Below, in pieces: positions 25,920-34,763 of a DNA stretch of 64,000 bases. The stretch spans positions 31,831 through 95,830 of the forward strand of contig NZ_BCQV01000014.1 of the NCBI RefSeq assembly GCF_001552255.1, given 5' to 3'. The translations under genes and the position numbers were made by a program. Each line of letters starts with the position of its first letter. Position 1 is the first letter of the stretch. The notes beneath the pieces were generated by a model. The model was not told the DNA's origin. It did no database searches and saw nothing but the letters and a program-made list of their open reading frames with translations. This DNA is from Alicyclobacillus shizuokensis NBRC 103103 (GTDB taxonomy: Bacteria > Bacillota > Bacilli > Alicyclobacillales > Alicyclobacillaceae).

Positions 25920-26050
25920 GCATGCCTGACAAAAGAAGAAAAAAGGCCCTAAGTTTCGACACAGCCCTCGATTTTGCGCTTCAAGAGGGATATGCAGATT
26001 CCGGAATTTATAGTAGAATACACAGAATCAAGAGTATGGCGGAGGACGAT

Positions 26051-27352
26051 ATGGAAGAGACCTTGGGGAGCAAGCTGCGTGAATTACGCGTCGCCAAAGG
26101 CATGACGCAGTCCGCCTTGGGACGCGATTTGGTGACCGCGAGCATGATCAGCCAGATTGAATCCAACCGGGTGGTACCGACGCAGCGCCTGCTGGAGCAG
26201 TTGCTGGAGCGGCTCGACGCCGACAGGGATGAGTTTCGCTCGCTCCTGAAAGCCAACGAGAACCTGCAGCGGTACCGGGAAGCAAAGACACTGATAGAAC
26301 GAGGCGATCTGCACCGTGCCCGGGAACTGCTGCTACAGGTGGCTGAAGACGTGCCTGCCCAGGTGAGAACGGACAAGGTCTATGCCGAACTGGGTGAATG
26401 CTGCCTAAAATTAGAACTTACGGACGAGGCCATACGGATGTACGAGACGGCACTCGCCTTTACTCTGGAGCATGGGGATATCTCCACCAGCGTTCATTAT
26501 TACTACCAGTTGGGGCACGTGGAACGCGGACGGCGACGTCTGCAGGCAGCCGCCATGTTCTGGCGCCGTGGTAGTGAATTGTTGGCGCGATACCCAAAAT
26601 TACGCATGCCGGTTTCCGTGAAGCTGGAGAACAATCTGGCGAGAGTTTATTACATTTCACGCCAATACAACAAAGCGCTAATTCATTATCAACGTGCCTG
26701 TACCGCTGCACAAGCCTATGACCAAGTTCGTGATTTGGCCGTCATCCATCACGGATTGGCAAACGTATTGGTGGAAATGAATCGATTTGACGAAGCACGC
26801 GAACATACGCAAAGAGCCTTGTCTCTGTACGAGTCGGTTAGCCACTCGCGAGGTGTCCACCAATGTCTCATCAACCAAGCGGTCATCCTGCGCCGTGAAG
26901 GTTTGCATGAAGCCGCCATCACCCATTTGCAAAGGTGTCAGAACCGTCGCGCTCTGCGCCAAGACCCACCTCGGTACACGAAACTACAAATTGAGTTGGC
27001 CAGAAACCATTTGGCACTCGGAGACCGGGAAGCCGCGATGCAGTTACTGGATGCCGTCCATCATGAAACCGTGCGGGAACCCGAGTTGGCACAAGAAGTG
27101 CATTGGGTGCGGGCCCAGTGCTTGATGGCGATGAAGCGCGTCGAGGAAGCCGCAACAACGCTGGAAGCCGCGCTCCCGTTGACCGACACCGTGGAAGATC
27201 CGCTGGCCAAACTACGCGTGTGGCGACAGTTGAGCAAACTGTATCGGGAATTGGACAAGCCGGGCAAAGCCCTGTCAGCGGAACTGGCGGCGGTGCAGAT
27301 CTTGCGGCGGCGATGTCCATCACCGCGCATCTTCCGGGAAACAGTAGGATGA
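26051..27352 (+). CDS. Helix-turn-helix regulator with TPR repeats (RRNPP-like)
   Basis: 433 residues: an XRE helix-turn-helix (LRELRVAKGMTQSALGRDLV, ~9-28; then ASMISQIESNRVVPT) and about 300 residues of tetratricopeptide-like helices, for example YAELGECCLKLELTDEAIRM and HQCLINQAVILRREGLHEAA. The layout and size are like NprR/PlcR peptide-sensing regulators. GGAGG five bases before the ATG at 26051 sets the start; the frame is open upstream to 25910 without a site. It is divergent from spoIIA. No pheromone-like peptide gene follows, so the signal, if any, is unknown. Confidence 0.82.
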   Translation: MEETLGSKLRELRVAKGMTQSALGRDLVTASMISQIESNRVVPTQRLLEQLLERLDADRDEFRSLLKANENLQRYREAKTLIERGDLHRARELLLQVAEDVPAQVRTDKVYAELGECCLKLELTDEAIRMYETALAFTLEHGDISTSVHYYYQLGHVERGRRRLQAAAMFWRRGSELLARYPKLRMPVSVKLENNLARVYYISRQYNKALIHYQRACTAAQAYDQVRDLAVIHHGLANVLVEMNRFDEAREHTQRALSLYESVSHSRGVHQCLINQAVILRREGLHEAAITHLQRCQNRRALRQDPPRYTKLQIELARNHLALGDREAAMQLLDAVHHETVREPELAQEVHWVRAQCLMAMKRVEEAATTLEAALPLTDTVEDPLAKLRVWRQLSKLYRELDKPGKALSAELAAVQILRRRCPSPRIFRETVG

Positions 27353-27419
27353 ATATTTCCTGAACAATAGCAGAAATCGACTGAATGGACGTGTATGTCT
27401 TGTTGCACGACAAAATACG

Positions 27420-27453
27420 ACCGGTTGGCCCGCACGGATGCGTACCAACCGGT
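27420..27453 (-). terminator. Terminator of dacF
   Basis: A 9-bp perfect stem (ACCGGTTGG/CCAACCGGT) with an inner CGCA/TGCG pairing; on the minus strand it is followed by CGTATTTTGTC. It may also stop plus-strand transcription from the TPR regulator gene. Confidence 0.7.
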
Positions 27454-27467
27454 CCCGACAAACTCAA

Positions 27468-28739
27468 TCAATGGCCGAATGTGACAATCTTTCTCACAGT
27501 TTGCCCGACACTTTGGAAAAATCCAGCCTTTTTGACCGATGTAGCGGCGATCAAAGGAACTTCCGCCGTGATTCGTTGGTGGTCTAAGTCGTAGATTTCC
27601 AATGTCCCTATTCGCTGCCCCGCCTGGACTGGTGCCTTAACCCGCTGTAGGTTCATCCGGGTCTCGTATCGAACAGAACTTCCTCTTTCGCGCAGGATGC
27701 CCACGGTATCGGCCACCTTCACCGGTACGAACGGCGGATTACCGTGGATAACCTCCGCCTTCCCCACCGTCTGGCCAGCCGGGTACAACACCTTCGACTG
27801 AAATTGGCCAAAGGCCCAATTCAACATCTGAGTGACCTCTTGATTTCGTACGGTGACCTTGGGTTCACCCATGACAATGGCAATGACGCGAAAGTCACCA
27901 CGGCGCGCCGTGGCGGATAGACAGTATTTCGCCTCGGTGGTATACCCTGTTTTCAAGCCGTCGACCCCGTCGTAAAATCGCACCAACTTGTTCGTATTGA
28001 CCAGCCAGAGCGGATGCGTGGTGTCCTTGCGCAGGTAATCACTGTAAACGGAGGTCCAACGTGTGATTTGGCTGTGTTTCAGCAGTTCGCGCGACATGAT
28101 GGCAATATCGTGGGCGCTGCTATAGTGGTTGGCAGCGGGCAAGCCGTTGCTGTTGGCGAAGTGAGTATCTTGCATGCCCAGCTCGCGGGCGCGCTCGTTC
28201 ATCCGACGAACAAAGGCCTGTTCTGTGCCGTTTAAGTGCTCAGCCATGGCCACACAGGCGTCGTTGGCGCTGGCCATGGCAATGCCTTTGACCAGGTCAT
28301 CTACGGTCATGACCTCACCCGGCTCCAGAAAGATCTGAGAGCCCCCCATGCTGGCGGCATATTCACTGGCCTTCACTGGATCGGACAGTTTGAGCTTCCC
28401 CCGATCGATGTCCTCCATGATGAGCAACAGGGTCATGATTTTGGTGATGCTCGCCATCGGAAGCCGTTCATGCGCGTCCTTTTCAAACAACACCTTGCCG
28501 GTGGCGAAATCCATCAGGACCGCTGAGCGTGCGTGTGCCGCCAATTCCCCTTTGCCCTCGTCCGGGACCTCACCGAGCGGCACCGGAGGTTTCTCATGAA
28601 TGTCAACGTGGATACCCGCAGGATGTATCGATGAACTCTGGCTCTTGGCCCATGCCTGACCGGATACAGACGTCATCAACACGGAACAGCAGACCAGTGA
28701 AATCCATGCAGGAGCGAAGCGACCTCTACCCTTGCCCAT
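27468..28739 (-). CDS. dacF: D-alanyl-D-alanine carboxypeptidase DacF-type (S11)
   Basis: Penicillin-binding protein trimming cell-wall or spore-cortex stem peptides. 423 residues: signal peptide ending near SGQAWA, then the S11 catalytic motifs SITK (Ser97, Lys100), SAN (Ser157-Asn159) and KTG (263-265), and a C-terminal PBP5-type domain with VKVADTVGILRERG. GGGGGG nine bases upstream sets the ATG at 28739. Location between the spoIIA genes and xerD matches dacF in B. subtilis, although here the TPR gene stands between. Confidence 0.88.
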   Translation of the reverse strand: MGKGRGRFAPAWISLVCCSVLMTSVSGQAWAKSQSSSIHPAGIHVDIHEKPPVPLGEVPDEGKGELAAHARSAVLMDFATGKVLFEKDAHERLPMASITKIMTLLLIMEDIDRGKLKLSDPVKASEYAASMGGSQIFLEPGEVMTVDDLVKGIAMASANDACVAMAEHLNGTEQAFVRRMNERARELGMQDTHFANSNGLPAANHYSSAHDIAIMSRELLKHSQITRWTSVYSDYLRKDTTHPLWLVNTNKLVRFYDGVDGLKTGYTTEAKYCLSATARRGDFRVIAIVMGEPKVTVRNQEVTQMLNWAFGQFQSKVLYPAGQTVGKAEVIHGNPPFVPVKVADTVGILRERGSSVRYETRMNLQRVKAPVQAGQRIGTLEIYDLDHQRITAEVPLIAATSVKKAGFFQSVGQTVRKIVTFGH

Positions 28740-28819
28740 TCTGGACGGCCCCCCATACATACGATTCTGGGGGTAGTTTGCAACAATGCACATGGTTTAT
28801 GATGGGGGCTAACATGAAG

Positions 28820-28848
28820 AAAAAGGATGCCTCGTGCCAGGCATCCTT
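28820..28848 (-). terminator. Rho-independent terminator after the DUF1540 gene
   Basis: Perfect 10-bp stem AAGGATGCCT/AGGCATCCTT with a 6-base loop; on the minus strand it runs directly into TTTTTCTTC. Confidence 0.88.
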
Positions 28849-28894
28849 CCACCAGAAGACGTTTCTCCCACCTACCATAAGGGAAACTCCGGGC

Positions 28895-29089
28895 CTATGG
28901 ATGGGCGGCAAGCTCAGAATCCACGTGCCCGTCGTCAAAGTCGCGGTATCGGAACGTCCGGCACATGGTTCCTTTGCTGGTCCCTACGATATCGTTGCCG
29001 TTGGATCGGACCTCAATGGCGTCCGCCAGGCATCGCTCGTCCGCGTTGAACACACACTCTTCCACAAAACAGGTCACACCCTTGGGCAT
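28895..29089 (-). CDS. DUF1540 small cysteine-rich protein
   Basis: 64 residues with the DUF1540 cysteine pattern: VTCFVEECVFNADERCLADA and then MCRTF. The family is short, Cys-rich and common in spore-formers; its role is unknown, and metal or disulfide binding is inferred. AGAGGGGGTGAGG precedes the ATG at 29089. It has its own terminator. Confidence 0.78.
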   Translation of the reverse strand: MPKGVTCFVEECVFNADERCLADAIEVRSNGNDIVGTSKGTMCRTFRYRDFDDGHVDSELAAHP

Positions 29090-29206
29090 GTCCTCACCCC
29101 CTCTGGATAGGGTGACAGGATGACAGTCACTCCATGCCCAAGGAAACAGGGAGATTGAGCCACTATCCCTGCTTTGTCCCCTGTTGGTCAGACCTAAGAC
29201 TTTGCT

Positions 29207-30094
29207 TCAGGCGCGCGGGTGTGAACTTGCGTACAGCTCACGCAAGCGCCCCCGCGTAATGTGCGTATAAATTTGCGTGGTGGAGATGTCGGCATGTCCG
29301 AGCATCTCCTGCACAGCCCGCAGGTCGGCCCCCCGCTCCAACAGATGGGTGGCGAAGGAATGGCGCAGAGTGTGCGGCGTGATGTCCTTTACAATACCCG
29401 CTAGCTTCGCATATTTCTTCAACAGTTTCCAAAAACCCTGCCTTGACATACGTTCCCCCAGATGGTTCAAAAACAGGGCGGAATCATCCGTCAGGCGCAG
29501 AAACTCCGGGCGTGACTGCTGCAAATAGGCGGACAACACCTGAACAGCGATGTCGCCAACAGGTATCACCCGTTCCTTGTCGCCTTTGCCCGTACAGCGA
29601 ACAAAACCGGCTGCCAGATTCAAATCCTCCACGTTGAGAGAAACCAGCTCACTGACACGAATCCCTGTCGCGTACAGCAGCTCCAGCATCGCCCGGTCGC
29701 GCAGACCTGCCACCGTCTGCAAATTGGGTGCAGCCAACAAGCGCTCCACCTCATCCACACTCAGCACCTTGGGCAAGCGCTTTTCAATTTTCGGCGTATC
29801 CACGTGAGCTGTCGGATCCACCGAGAGGACATCGGTGGCGACGAGATAGTGGAAAAATGAACGAATACTGGCCAGGTTGCGAGAAATGGTAGAGTTGGCC
29901 CGCCCCTGTTGGCGCAGACTGGCGAGATAGGCCAGGATGTGTTGCTGCGTGACCCCCTCCACCGGCACATGACACTGGTTTTCCAAATACGCCAAAAAAG
30001 TGGATAAATCGCGCCGATACGACTCCAACGTGTTCTTGGCCAAGCCGCGCTCAACCACGAGATAATCTGAGAAATCCGCAATCCACTGCGTCAT
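29207..30094 (-). CDS. xerD: Tyrosine recombinase XerD
   Basis: 295 residues. The SAM-like N-terminal domain (LVVERGLAKNTLESYRRDLS) and the catalytic domain are complete: Arg146 (ATGIRVSEL), Lys170 (CTGKGDKER), His241 and Arg244 (HTLRHSFATH), His267 (LGHADIS), Tyr276 (QIYTHI). XerD works with XerC/CodV at dif to resolve chromosome dimers. AAGGAGC precedes the ATG. The place beside DUF4227 and spoIIM matches the xerD/ripX neighbourhood of Bacillus. Confidence 0.94.
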   Translation of the reverse strand: MTQWIADFSDYLVVERGLAKNTLESYRRDLSTFLAYLENQCHVPVEGVTQQHILAYLASLRQQGRANSTISRNLASIRSFFHYLVATDVLSVDPTAHVDTPKIEKRLPKVLSVDEVERLLAAPNLQTVAGLRDRAMLELLYATGIRVSELVSLNVEDLNLAAGFVRCTGKGDKERVIPVGDIAVQVLSAYLQQSRPEFLRLTDDSALFLNHLGERMSRQGFWKLLKKYAKLAGIVKDITPHTLRHSFATHLLERGADLRAVQEMLGHADISTTQIYTHITRGRLRELYASSHPRA

Positions 30095-30214
30095 GGCAAA
30101 GCTCCTTCGATGTCACCTGCATCGTGCGGTTTGCGTCCGCTCTATGAAGTAGTTCCACGCTTGGGGAGAAAATCCTGCCCCATATGTGGGTGACCCGGCC
30201 TCAAGGTCGGGCAC

Positions 30215-30448
30215 TTACGGTCCCATTTCGCAATAGAGGAGGATTCTCTGCAGGATACGGGGGATTGATCCGTCCGTTTGCGAACTGTGTTCACCCATCA
30301 CGGAGACGTAGGGACGCGAGGGAACATGGTAACCGTCGGAGGGCAACCAACGAAGGATAATCCCTTGCACGACAAATATGCTGGCCGCGATGAGCCAAAT
30401 AGACAGGCACAGACGCAGAGCGTGCAAAAAATCGCGCCAATTCGACAC
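30215..30448 (-). CDS. DUF4227 (YqzK-like) small membrane protein
   Basis: 77 residues with one membrane helix (LRLCLSIWLIAASIFVVQGI). The opening SNWRDFLHALRL and the position upstream of xerD suggest DUF4227/YqzK. A GTG at 30448 has GGGGAGGG six bases upstream. The family call is partly by context. Confidence 0.6.
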   Translation of the reverse strand: MSNWRDFLHALRLCLSIWLIAASIFVVQGIILRWLPSDGYHVPSRPYVSVMGEHSSQTDGSIPRILQRILLYCEMGP

Positions 30449-30468
30449 GCCGGGCCCTCCCCTTGCGC

Positions 30469-30798
30469 TCACGCCCCGCCACGAGCCATGAGCGCTAAAA
30501 TCGCCTCCAGCGAATCTGGCTGATTCCCATCATCCAACAATGCCCGATTGGGCCGCTGCACGCCGCAGCGCAAACAACGATGGATAACTTGATACCCTTT
30601 CTTGCTGTGGTAGGTCACCGCCACCGGCTGCATCAGCCCGCCGCAGTCAGCAGCGCGATCGCCGGGAAACTTGTCCAAGTGGACCGAGTACAGACAGTAA
30701 GGACAGTGGTTGCGGCACGTGCGGCTGGCCGGGGGCACCAAGCGGCCACAGTGGACGCAGGTGAACGACTCGTTATGGACCGTAAAGCGTCTGGACAC
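30469..30798 (-). CDS. RNHCP-domain zinc-ribbon protein
   Basis: 109 residues. It holds the diagnostic RNHCPYCL sequence, a preceding TCVHCGRLV pair and a second ribbon with ADCGGLM and HRCLRCG, so one or two zinc sites are likely. Function unknown. A GTG at 30798 follows GAGGGGG. It overlaps the frame upstream of the DUF4227 gene by a few bases. Confidence 0.75.
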   Translation of the reverse strand: MSRRFTVHNESFTCVHCGRLVPPASRTCRNHCPYCLYSVHLDKFPGDRAADCGGLMQPVAVTYHSKKGYQVIHRCLRCGVQRPNRALLDDGNQPDSLEAILALMARGGA

Positions 30799-30825
30799 AG
30801 AACGTCAGGCCCCCTCGTGTTGCCC

Positions 30826-31485
30826 TCACCCCGAAACTAGCATACGCGCCAGCAGGTGTGGCGTTAAGTAGGCTTGCACAAACGCTCCCGGCATCAATCC
30901 CAGGAAGCAGACAGCAAACCGCAGGGTGTAGCGTGCCAGCGCCATAGTGAGTCGTGGCAACGGGTAGATGTGGCGCAGAAGCGCGGCGCTGAAGCGGATG
31001 GCCATGACCCCCGCGCACAACAGCACAGCCAGCGACAACACCTGATGCAAAAACATGCCAACGCTCGCCAACACCCAACCCTTCCAACCAAACTGGATAA
31101 TGGTGAAACCAATCGCAAAGCCAAAACTGAATGCACGCAAGAAGAGGGCAATAACGACAAACGGTACCCCGATGATCGACACCCCAAACAAAGCCAGTAG
31201 AGCCAGCAGCTGTGCGTCGCCAATCATTCTCTGCCACCACAGGTCATGCGCGCTCGCCAATTGATGCTGTTGAATGGCCGTCAGCACACGCTGGATGGCG
31301 TCGTTGAGCACCACTGCGTCGTTGCCCCCGAGTTCTCCTGCCATCACGGCCCCGAACACCAGCCCGCATAGGCAGACACCGCAGAGAAAGGCCCACACAT
31401 TCCAGCTTGCAGCGTCCCCGCGCTGCACAAAAGCGATGCGTCGGCGCCATTGTGGCCACGCGAGCACCACGTTCGCGGTCCTCAC
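30826..31485 (-). CDS. spoIIM: Stage II sporulation protein M
   Basis: 219 residues with five to six hydrophobic segments: WNVWAFLCGVCLCGLVFGAV, then FGVSIIGVPFVVIALFLRAF, FAIGFTIIQFGWKGWVLASV and a C-terminal helix. SpoIIM forms the DMP complex with SpoIID and SpoIIP and anchors it during engulfment. A GTG at 31485 has GGAGGG six bases before it. Neither fur nor punA/drm, neighbours in B. subtilis, is present. Confidence 0.85.
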   Translation of the reverse strand: MRTANVVLAWPQWRRRIAFVQRGDAASWNVWAFLCGVCLCGLVFGAVMAGELGGNDAVVLNDAIQRVLTAIQQHQLASAHDLWWQRMIGDAQLLALLALFGVSIIGVPFVVIALFLRAFSFGFAIGFTIIQFGWKGWVLASVGMFLHQVLSLAVLLCAGVMAIRFSAALLRHIYPLPRLTMALARYTLRFAVCFLGLMPGAFVQAYLTPHLLARMLVSG

Positions 31486-31572
31486 AATTATCCCTCCGTC
31501 TGGTACAAGCTCACGGAGAGTATATGTGTCGCCGCTGACCACTATGCCAGAAAATCCGCGCGGACCTCCAAC

Positions 31573-32736
31573 TCACGGCACGAGAAGTTTGCCGTATACG
31601 CCTCCCCGCCCCGGCGAGACCCGCGTCTTCCCGCGGCGCGCCGCGTCGATTCGCCTCGCCAGGTCCCAGCCCACCACTTCCGCCAGTTGCTCCAAGGTAG
31701 CCTGGTGCAAAATCGCCATCTCTGTGCCAAACGCAGCAAATAACCGCTCCCGTGAGACGGGACCGAGACCGGGGATGAACTCCAGCGGAACCTGGTGAAC
31801 GTACGGCGGACGGTGCTCTGGATGCACGGGCTCGCCCCTATCCCGCACCTGCAGCAACCGGTCGTACACGCCGAGCACCACTTTGTCGCATCCGCACGCG
31901 CACCGCTGCGTGCCCGGCGCCCATGGGCGGCCGCAGCGTTTACAGGCGGATCGATGATACTTGCCCAGGGCGGGCAACAGTCCATAGTTGGCCGCGACAC
32001 GGTGCTGGCGTCGGCGGTGCAACGCATCACGCACCGCCGTGAACGACGGCTCGGCTAACTCCAACCGATTATACTCACGGGCGATTTTCGGCAACGAATG
32101 TGCATCCGAATTGCTCAGAAACGTGAACGCCGCCAGTTCGTCCAGGCAGTCGGCCATGTCCGTATCGGCCGACAGCCCCAGTTCCACCGCGTCCACCCCG
32201 GCGGGGTTCACCATCTCGCGCATGCACCGGACGCAGTTCCCGTACATCCCCTTGTGTGGTGTGAACGCGTGGTGGATGATGAACAAACCGTTGCGCTCCG
32301 CCACCTGTTCCTGCAGCTCCCAGGCGCCAACCCGCGCCCGTTGCGAGGAGAGATGAGGATTTTTCTGCACGGTCGCCAACCAGTCAGCAAAATCCCGAGC
32401 CGTCTCCAAATCGGCAAACCAGCAGCCGAAGTGCGCCGCGCCGGCCTTCGGCCCGGCCACCTCCACCTCGGCCCCCAAGATGACGGTCAGCCGATCCCGA
32501 TAGCGCAAGCCGCCCCCCGGTTGGCAGGTCAACTCGCCAGCTTGCAGCAGCTGTTTCACTTCCGACTGAACCGGCGGACAGACGCCGTCGATCACGGTAA
32601 CCAGGTCGATGCCTTTCCTTTCAGCCGCATGCTGCAGCAGATTGGCCAGGGTCAGGGTACGGGCTGCGGCCATTTTTACCGGGCGACCGAGCGCCCACCC
32701 GATGTGCACGTGAAAATCGGCGTAAACGAATTTCAT
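31573..32736 (-). CDS. Endonuclease Q family (PHP-type) DNA repair nuclease
   Basis: 387 residues. The PHP motifs are YADFHVHIG (metal ligands near the N-terminus), VTVIDG, IIHHAF and LSNSDAHSL; a four-Cys zinc site (CKRCGRPW with CACGCD) and a C-terminal helix-hairpin-helix (LEFIPGLGPVSRERLFAAFG) follow. EndoQ cuts 5' of deaminated bases in DNA. B. subtilis YqxK is the named relative and also adjoins nudF. The ATG at 32736 overlaps the nudF stop (ATGA). Confidence 0.88.
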   Translation of the reverse strand: MKFVYADFHVHIGWALGRPVKMAAARTLTLANLLQHAAERKGIDLVTVIDGVCPPVQSEVKQLLQAGELTCQPGGGLRYRDRLTVILGAEVEVAGPKAGAAHFGCWFADLETARDFADWLATVQKNPHLSSQRARVGAWELQEQVAERNGLFIIHHAFTPHKGMYGNCVRCMREMVNPAGVDAVELGLSADTDMADCLDELAAFTFLSNSDAHSLPKIAREYNRLELAEPSFTAVRDALHRRRQHRVAANYGLLPALGKYHRSACKRCGRPWAPGTQRCACGCDKVVLGVYDRLLQVRDRGEPVHPEHRPPYVHQVPLEFIPGLGPVSRERLFAAFGTEMAILHQATLEQLAEVVGWDLARRIDAARRGKTRVSPGRGGVYGKLLVP

Positions 32737-33302
32737 GCCCACGCGCCAGCCTTGAGCAGCAGCCACCATTCAAAGGCAATCCAAGTCTTCGCATCTCGCA
32801 CGTCTCCGGAAGACAGCGCTTCCCGGACTTCGTCCTGGTTCAGGCAGACTGTTTCCACAAACTCATCGTCGTCCGGGTGCGCCCGGCCAAGCGTAACAGA
32901 AGAAGCGTAAAACAAGTGCAGGCGTTCATCGGCAAACCCCGGACTGGTGTAAAAGCTCCCCACATGGCGAACTTGGGCCGCTTCGCCGCCCGTCTCTTCC
33001 GCCAACTCCCGCTGCGCGCAGGCAAGCGGGTCTTCACCCGGCTCAAGCTTGCCGGCAGGAATCTCGAGCAGAACCTCGCCGGGAGCGGTTCGAAACTGAC
33101 GCACGCCCAGCACACGCCCATCCGCCAGTTCCGCCAGCACCGCCACCGCCCCCGGATGCCGAATCACCTCCCGCCCTGCACGCCGCCCGTTGGGCAGCTC
33201 CACTGTAAGTTCTTCCAAGTCAATGATGCGCCCATGGTATATCGGCTTAACTTCGACTGTCCGCTCGATCAGGTGTTGATCCGTTTCCTGTGGATGGTTC
33301 AA
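32733..33302 (-). CDS. nudF: ADP-ribose pyrophosphatase (Nudix)
   Basis: 189 residues. The Nudix box is complete: GKLEPGEDPLACAQRELAEE followed by TGGEA. VIRHPGAVAVLAELADGRVL and GSFYTSPGFADERLHLFYA are typical of NudF. It hydrolyses ADP-ribose to AMP and ribose 5-phosphate. The TTG at 33302 fits the ribosome site GAGGGAAGG; the open frame extends to 33542 without homology. Coupled to the endonuclease Q gene. Confidence 0.9.
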   Translation of the reverse strand: MNHPQETDQHLIERTVEVKPIYHGRIIDLEELTVELPNGRRAGREVIRHPGAVAVLAELADGRVLGVRQFRTAPGEVLLEIPAGKLEPGEDPLACAQRELAEETGGEAAQVRHVGSFYTSPGFADERLHLFYASSVTLGRAHPDDDEFVETVCLNQDEVREALSSGDVRDAKTWIAFEWWLLLKAGAWA

Positions 33303-33381
33303 TACGTCCACCCTTCCCTCTGAGAAAATACCGCATAGACTGCCGCCAGGAGATTCGGCTATGCCGCTCCGATGGGACCTG

Positions 33382-34491
33382 TTAAGCCAAAACCAGGAAC
33401 TCGTAGACGAAACGGGCTGTCCGAACCAGGTCGGCAAGGGCAATCCGTTCCTTGGGAGTGTGAATGTCGCGATACCCGACACCTGCGTTGAGTGTCGGCA
33501 CGCCCATCGCCGTGAAGTGATGGGCATCGCTGCCGTCGCCATGGACCACCCAGTGCGGAATCAGACCGACGCGCCGCGCGGCCGTCTCAGCCATCCGCAG
33601 CAGCGGGTGGTCAAGCGCAAACGCAAATCCCATGCACGTGGTCGCAAACGAGAAATCCACGGAGGCTCCGTGCGCCTTCGCCACCTCCGCAAAGATACGT
33701 TCCATTTCACGCAAGACTTGGAGCAGGCGTTGGTGATTGCGACCTCTCGCGTCCCCAGCCAGCCGCACCCGGTCGCGCCTCAGGTCCCTCGGCCCTTCTC
33801 CGATGAAAGTGCCAATGTTCACGGTGGTGTCGGCGTCCACGCGGCCATGCGGAATACGCGCCACCGCACGGGCCGCCACTTGAATGGCGCTGATTCCGTT
33901 CTCCGGGGCGCCTCCCACAGGCGCGGCCCGCCCTAGGACGTCAGCCTGCCAGCGCACCTGCGAGGGGGCTGAGACCACGAAGGTTCCAGGTTCTCCTTCC
34001 GCATCGAGACAGAGGCCAAACTGGGCAGACAGGCGGACGGGGTCGAAGCGAGCAGAACCCTGCAGACCCAGCTCTTCCGCAATCGTCAACACGACCTGAA
34101 TGGGTCCGTGGGGGATCTCGTTTCCGACCAGTTCTCGGAGCGCTGCCAGAATCGCCGTGATACCCGCCTTGTCATCCGCACCCAGGATGGCGCTGCCGTC
34201 GGCGCGGATGATTCCATCTTGTCCTAATTGCGGACGGATGTCCGTCCCCGGCGCCACCGTGTCCATGTGCGCAATCAGGAGCAGGGGAATGCGCGCCGCA
34301 TCGCCGTCCAAGGTGGCAATCAGGTTGCCTGTGTCTGCCGCAAGGGAATCCCCGGCACCGTCAAACTCGACACGAAACCCCAGACGTTTAAGCTCCTTGG
34401 CACAAAACGCCGCCACTTTTCCCTCGCGCCGCGACGGACTCGTCAATTGGACCAGTTGCAAGAAGAGGGCCAACACAGCTGCTTCATCCAT
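33382..34491 (-). CDS. M20-family metallopeptidase (PepT/YqjE-like)
   Basis: 369 residues: metal-binding LLIAHMDTVAPG, ILGADDKAGITAIL and TIAEELGLQG, plus DGSDAHHF near the end. Similar to tripeptidase T-like enzymes such as B. subtilis YqjE. In the dimerisation domain the usual AAHAGxAPExG reads AAPVGGAPENG, so the conserved His is Pro; this could reduce activity. Other metal ligands are intact. The ATG at 34491 has AAGG nine bases upstream. Confidence 0.82.
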   Translation of the reverse strand: MDEAAVLALFLQLVQLTSPSRREGKVAAFCAKELKRLGFRVEFDGAGDSLAADTGNLIATLDGDAARIPLLLIAHMDTVAPGTDIRPQLGQDGIIRADGSAILGADDKAGITAILAALRELVGNEIPHGPIQVVLTIAEELGLQGSARFDPVRLSAQFGLCLDAEGEPGTFVVSAPSQVRWQADVLGRAAPVGGAPENGISAIQVAARAVARIPHGRVDADTTVNIGTFIGEGPRDLRRDRVRLAGDARGRNHQRLLQVLREMERIFAEVAKAHGASVDFSFATTCMGFAFALDHPLLRMAETAARRVGLIPHWVVHGDGSDAHHFTAMGVPTLNAGVGYRDIHTPKERIALADLVRTARFVYEFLVLA

Positions 34492-34600
34492 GTCATCACG
34501 CCTTGAAACCTGTTTCCGGGAGAATCCGGACGGACGGTCTCTCCGCCGGAATCACCCAAACCGCGTCCAGACTCCCCAGGCCGCACGCTTTTGCCCCGCG

Positions 34601-34702
34601 TCACCGTCCACGACCGGCGATGCCTCCGAGCACCCAGATGACCCCCATAGCCACTACGAATATAGCCACGATAAGGCCGCTCGTCAGGGCCAACGAACTC
34701 AT
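34601..34702 (-). CDS. 33-residue single-helix membrane peptide
   Basis: A short gene with a near-perfect ribosome site (GAGGAGGGAATTTGG-ATG at 34702). It encodes MSSLALTSGLIVAIFVVAMG, then VIWVLGGIAGRGR: one membrane helix with a basic C-terminal end. Function unknown. It is separated from the lipB gene by 61 bases and from the peptidase gene by 109. Confidence 0.6.
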   Translation of the reverse strand: MSSLALTSGLIVAIFVVAMGVIWVLGGIAGRGR

Positions 34703-34763
34703 CCAAATTCCCTCCTCATTGGCTTACGGCCGCCGCAAGGACCGCCCGTCTGTGAACCATGGA

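Noticed and set aside
25910..26050. 47-residue N-terminal extension of the TPR regulator
   Set aside because: No ribosome site at the upstream ATG, while GGAGG precedes the ATG at 26051; the helix-turn-helix normally starts near the N-terminus.
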